NCBI GenBank assembly: GCA_050252335.1
Contig: JBFWLB010000056.1
Span: 1 to 15,788, forward strand
DNA length: 15,788 nucleotides
Origin: Berkiella_A sp050252335
Lineage (GTDB): Bacteria > Pseudomonadota > Gammaproteobacteria > Berkiellales > Berkiellaceae
Reading direction: 5' to 3'
Shown piece by piece: positions 14,347 through 15,788 of this stretch. Every line of letters begins with the position of its first letter. The first letter of the stretch is position 1. A model generated the notes under the pieces. That model was not told the DNA's origin. It saw nothing but the letters and a program-made list of their open reading frames with translations, and searched no databases. The position numbers and the translations under genes were made by a program.

Positions 14347-15498
14347 ATGACAGACCTTCAAGAAAAAGTAAATTTATTGGACCTAGATAGGAAGGGGTTA
14401 ACTCAATTCTTTACAAAAATGAACGAAAAACCATTTCGTGCTCAGCAAATGTTGAGATGGATTCATCAAAAGGGTGTTATCGACTTTGATGAGATGACGG
14501 ATTTGAGTCATGCTTTAAGAGAAAAGCTAAAGGCAAATGCTTATATTCGAACGCCTGGGCTTTTGTCTATGCAACACTCTAAAGATGGTACACGCAAATG
14601 GCTATTTTCTTCATTCAATAATTCAGCAATAGAAACGGTTTACATTCCAGAAAAAAATCGTGCAACTTTATGTATTTCATCTCAGGTAGGATGTGCACTT
14701 AATTGTAAATTTTGCCATACAGCGCAGCAAGGGTTTCAGAGAAATCTCACGCCAGCTGAGATTATTGGGCAACTTTGGTATGTTGTGCATACTTTGCGTA
14801 AAGAAATTGAAAAAGAAAATCCCGTAACGAACGTAGTATTTATGGGAATGGGTGAACCCCTCTTAAATTACGAGAATGTGCTTCCGTCGATTAGCATTAT
14901 GCAAGATGATATTGCTTATAATTTATCTAAAAAACGGGTAACACTGAGTACTTCGGGTGTTTTGCCGTTCTTGGAAAAATTTATTGATGATACCGATATC
15001 GCTTTAGCGGTTTCTTTACATGCGCCTAATGATGCTATTCGTACTGAAATTATGCCGATTAATAAAAAATATCCGCTTGCTGATTTAGTTAAAACCTGCA
15101 AACGTTGGACGCAAAAGCACAAGCGTAGAAAAGTAACAATTGAATATGTCATGTTAGCGGGTATTAATGATCAAAAGCATCATGCACATGAACTGGTTAG
15201 GGTTCTAAGTAATTTTCCAGCCAAAGTAAACTTAATTCCCTTTAATCCTTTCTCAGGTGCTGATTATAAGTGTTCCTCTAAAGAAACCATTCAAGCATTT
15301 CAAGAAATATTAATGGCTCACGATATCATTACAATCGTGAGACGAACGCGTGGTGATGATATCGATGCTGCTTGTGGGCAATTAGCAGGTCGTGTATTGG
15401 ATAGAACAAAAAGAAGCCAAGCCTATCAATCGATGAAACAGTATCAGCTGCCCGTGGTAGTTAATACAACTGTCAGTCAGGAGCCGACGATTAATTGA
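14347..15498 (+). CDS. rlmN: Dual-specificity 23S rRNA/tRNA adenine-C2 methyltransferase RlmN
   Basis: RlmN is a radical-SAM enzyme that methylates C2 of A2503 in 23S rRNA and of A37 in certain tRNAs. The [4Fe-4S] ligands are C116, C120 and C123 (GCALNCKFCHT). The methyl-carrying cysteine is C343 in RGDDIDAACGQLAG, and its partner is C109, both at the expected offset from E. coli C355 and C118. GMGEPLLNYENV is the SAM-binding motif. The length is 383 residues (E. coli 384). The start lies 133 bases after ndk, with the structured element between; the ribosome site is weak. pilF follows after 44 bases, as in related bacteria. Confidence 0.97.
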   Translation: MTDLQEKVNLLDLDRKGLTQFFTKMNEKPFRAQQMLRWIHQKGVIDFDEMTDLSHALREKLKANAYIRTPGLLSMQHSKDGTRKWLFSSFNNSAIETVYIPEKNRATLCISSQVGCALNCKFCHTAQQGFQRNLTPAEIIGQLWYVVHTLRKEIEKENPVTNVVFMGMGEPLLNYENVLPSISIMQDDIAYNLSKKRVTLSTSGVLPFLEKFIDDTDIALAVSLHAPNDAIRTEIMPINKKYPLADLVKTCKRWTQKHKRRKVTIEYVMLAGINDQKHHAHELVRVLSNFPAKVNLIPFNPFSGADYKCSSKETIQAFQEILMAHDIITIVRRTRGDDIDAACGQLAGRVLDRTKRSQAYQSMKQYQLPVVVNTTVSQEPTIN

Positions 15499-15542
15499 GG
15501 CATTTGCTTAAAATTTCCTTGTGAGGCTTATTAGGAGCGTTT

Positions 15543-15788
15543 ATGAGTTTGAATAAAGGATTATTAGTAGCACTCTTGGTCTTGTTATCAGGGTGCCAGA
15601 CTGTAAATAAATCTCAAGAAACAAATCAGGCTAAAGACAAAATATCTCAAACACCACCTACCAGCATGTATGACATGCCTAATGTTGTAGACTATGAAAA
15701 AGCTGCGCGATTAAACGCTGAATTAGGTATGGGCTACTTAACGCAAGGTAACTATGTGCGTGCTAAGTCTAAATTAGTAAAAGCCGTT
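15543..15788 (+). CDS. pilF: Type IV pilus biogenesis lipoprotein PilF/PilW (3' partial)
   Basis: The first 82 codons are visible; the gene runs off the window. The N-terminus is a lipoprotein signal, MSLNKGLLVALLVLLSGC, with lipobox LSGC and C18 as the lipidated residue. A polar linker follows, and then AARLNAELGMGYLTQGNYVRAKSKLVKA, which is a tetratricopeptide repeat. PilF/PilW is an outer-membrane TPR lipoprotein that helps the PilQ secretin assemble. The order rlmN-pilF supports the call. AGGAG lies ahead of the ATG. Whether the rest of the gene is intact cannot be seen. Confidence 0.88.
   Translation, partial: MSLNKGLLVALLVLLSGCQTVNKSQETNQAKDKISQTPPTSMYDMPNVVDYEKAARLNAELGMGYLTQGNYVRAKSKLVKAV

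Noticed and set aside
1..15788. CRISPR array, insertion sequence, integrase or defence system
   Set aside because: No spaced direct repeats, transposase or integrase motifs or nuclease/helicase genes were seen in the window.

Overview
The window is AT-rich chromosomal DNA of a gammaproteobacterium. The order yajC-secD-secF, suhB, trmJ, iscRSUA-hscBA-fdx-iscX, ndk-rlmN-pilF is typical of that class. The low G+C and the neighbourhood would suit a Legionellales/Coxiellaceae-like bacterium, but that placement is inference and no marker here settles it.

Layout. Positions 1-2597 hold most of a large, soluble-looking, helix-rich protein of unknown function, cut off at its 5' end. A tRNA-Leu(CAA) gene (2641-2727, minus strand) faces it. 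From 2913 the housekeeping blocks begin. yajC, secD and secF encode the accessory complex of the Sec translocon. suhB converges on them from the minus strand. trmJ diverges from suhB. A full ISC iron-sulfur operon follows (8221-13643), mostly with overlapping or closely spaced genes, behind a good match to an IscR type 1 operator. ndk, rlmN and the start of the type IV pilus lipoprotein gene pilF close the window.

How the genes work together. IscS supplies sulfur and IscU is the scaffold. HscB and HscA release the cluster from IscU, ferredoxin supplies electrons, IscA is a carrier, and IscX tunes IscS. IscR, with all of its cluster ligands, is expected to repress the operon when clusters are plentiful. 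RlmN downstream is itself a [4Fe-4S] radical-SAM enzyme. YajC, SecD and SecF drive the late steps of protein export.

I do not see a mobile element, a defence system or a CRISPR array. The least explained parts are non-coding. Two related structured intergenic elements (3276-3406 and about 14216-14302) each begin at the stop codon of the gene before them and share conserved blocks with compensating changes. The first is followed by a terminator-like hairpin upstream of secD. There is also a perfect 25-bp palindrome upstream of yajC and a GC-rich hairpin cluster between secF and suhB. With the orphan 864-codon gene beside a tRNA, these are the places to look further.
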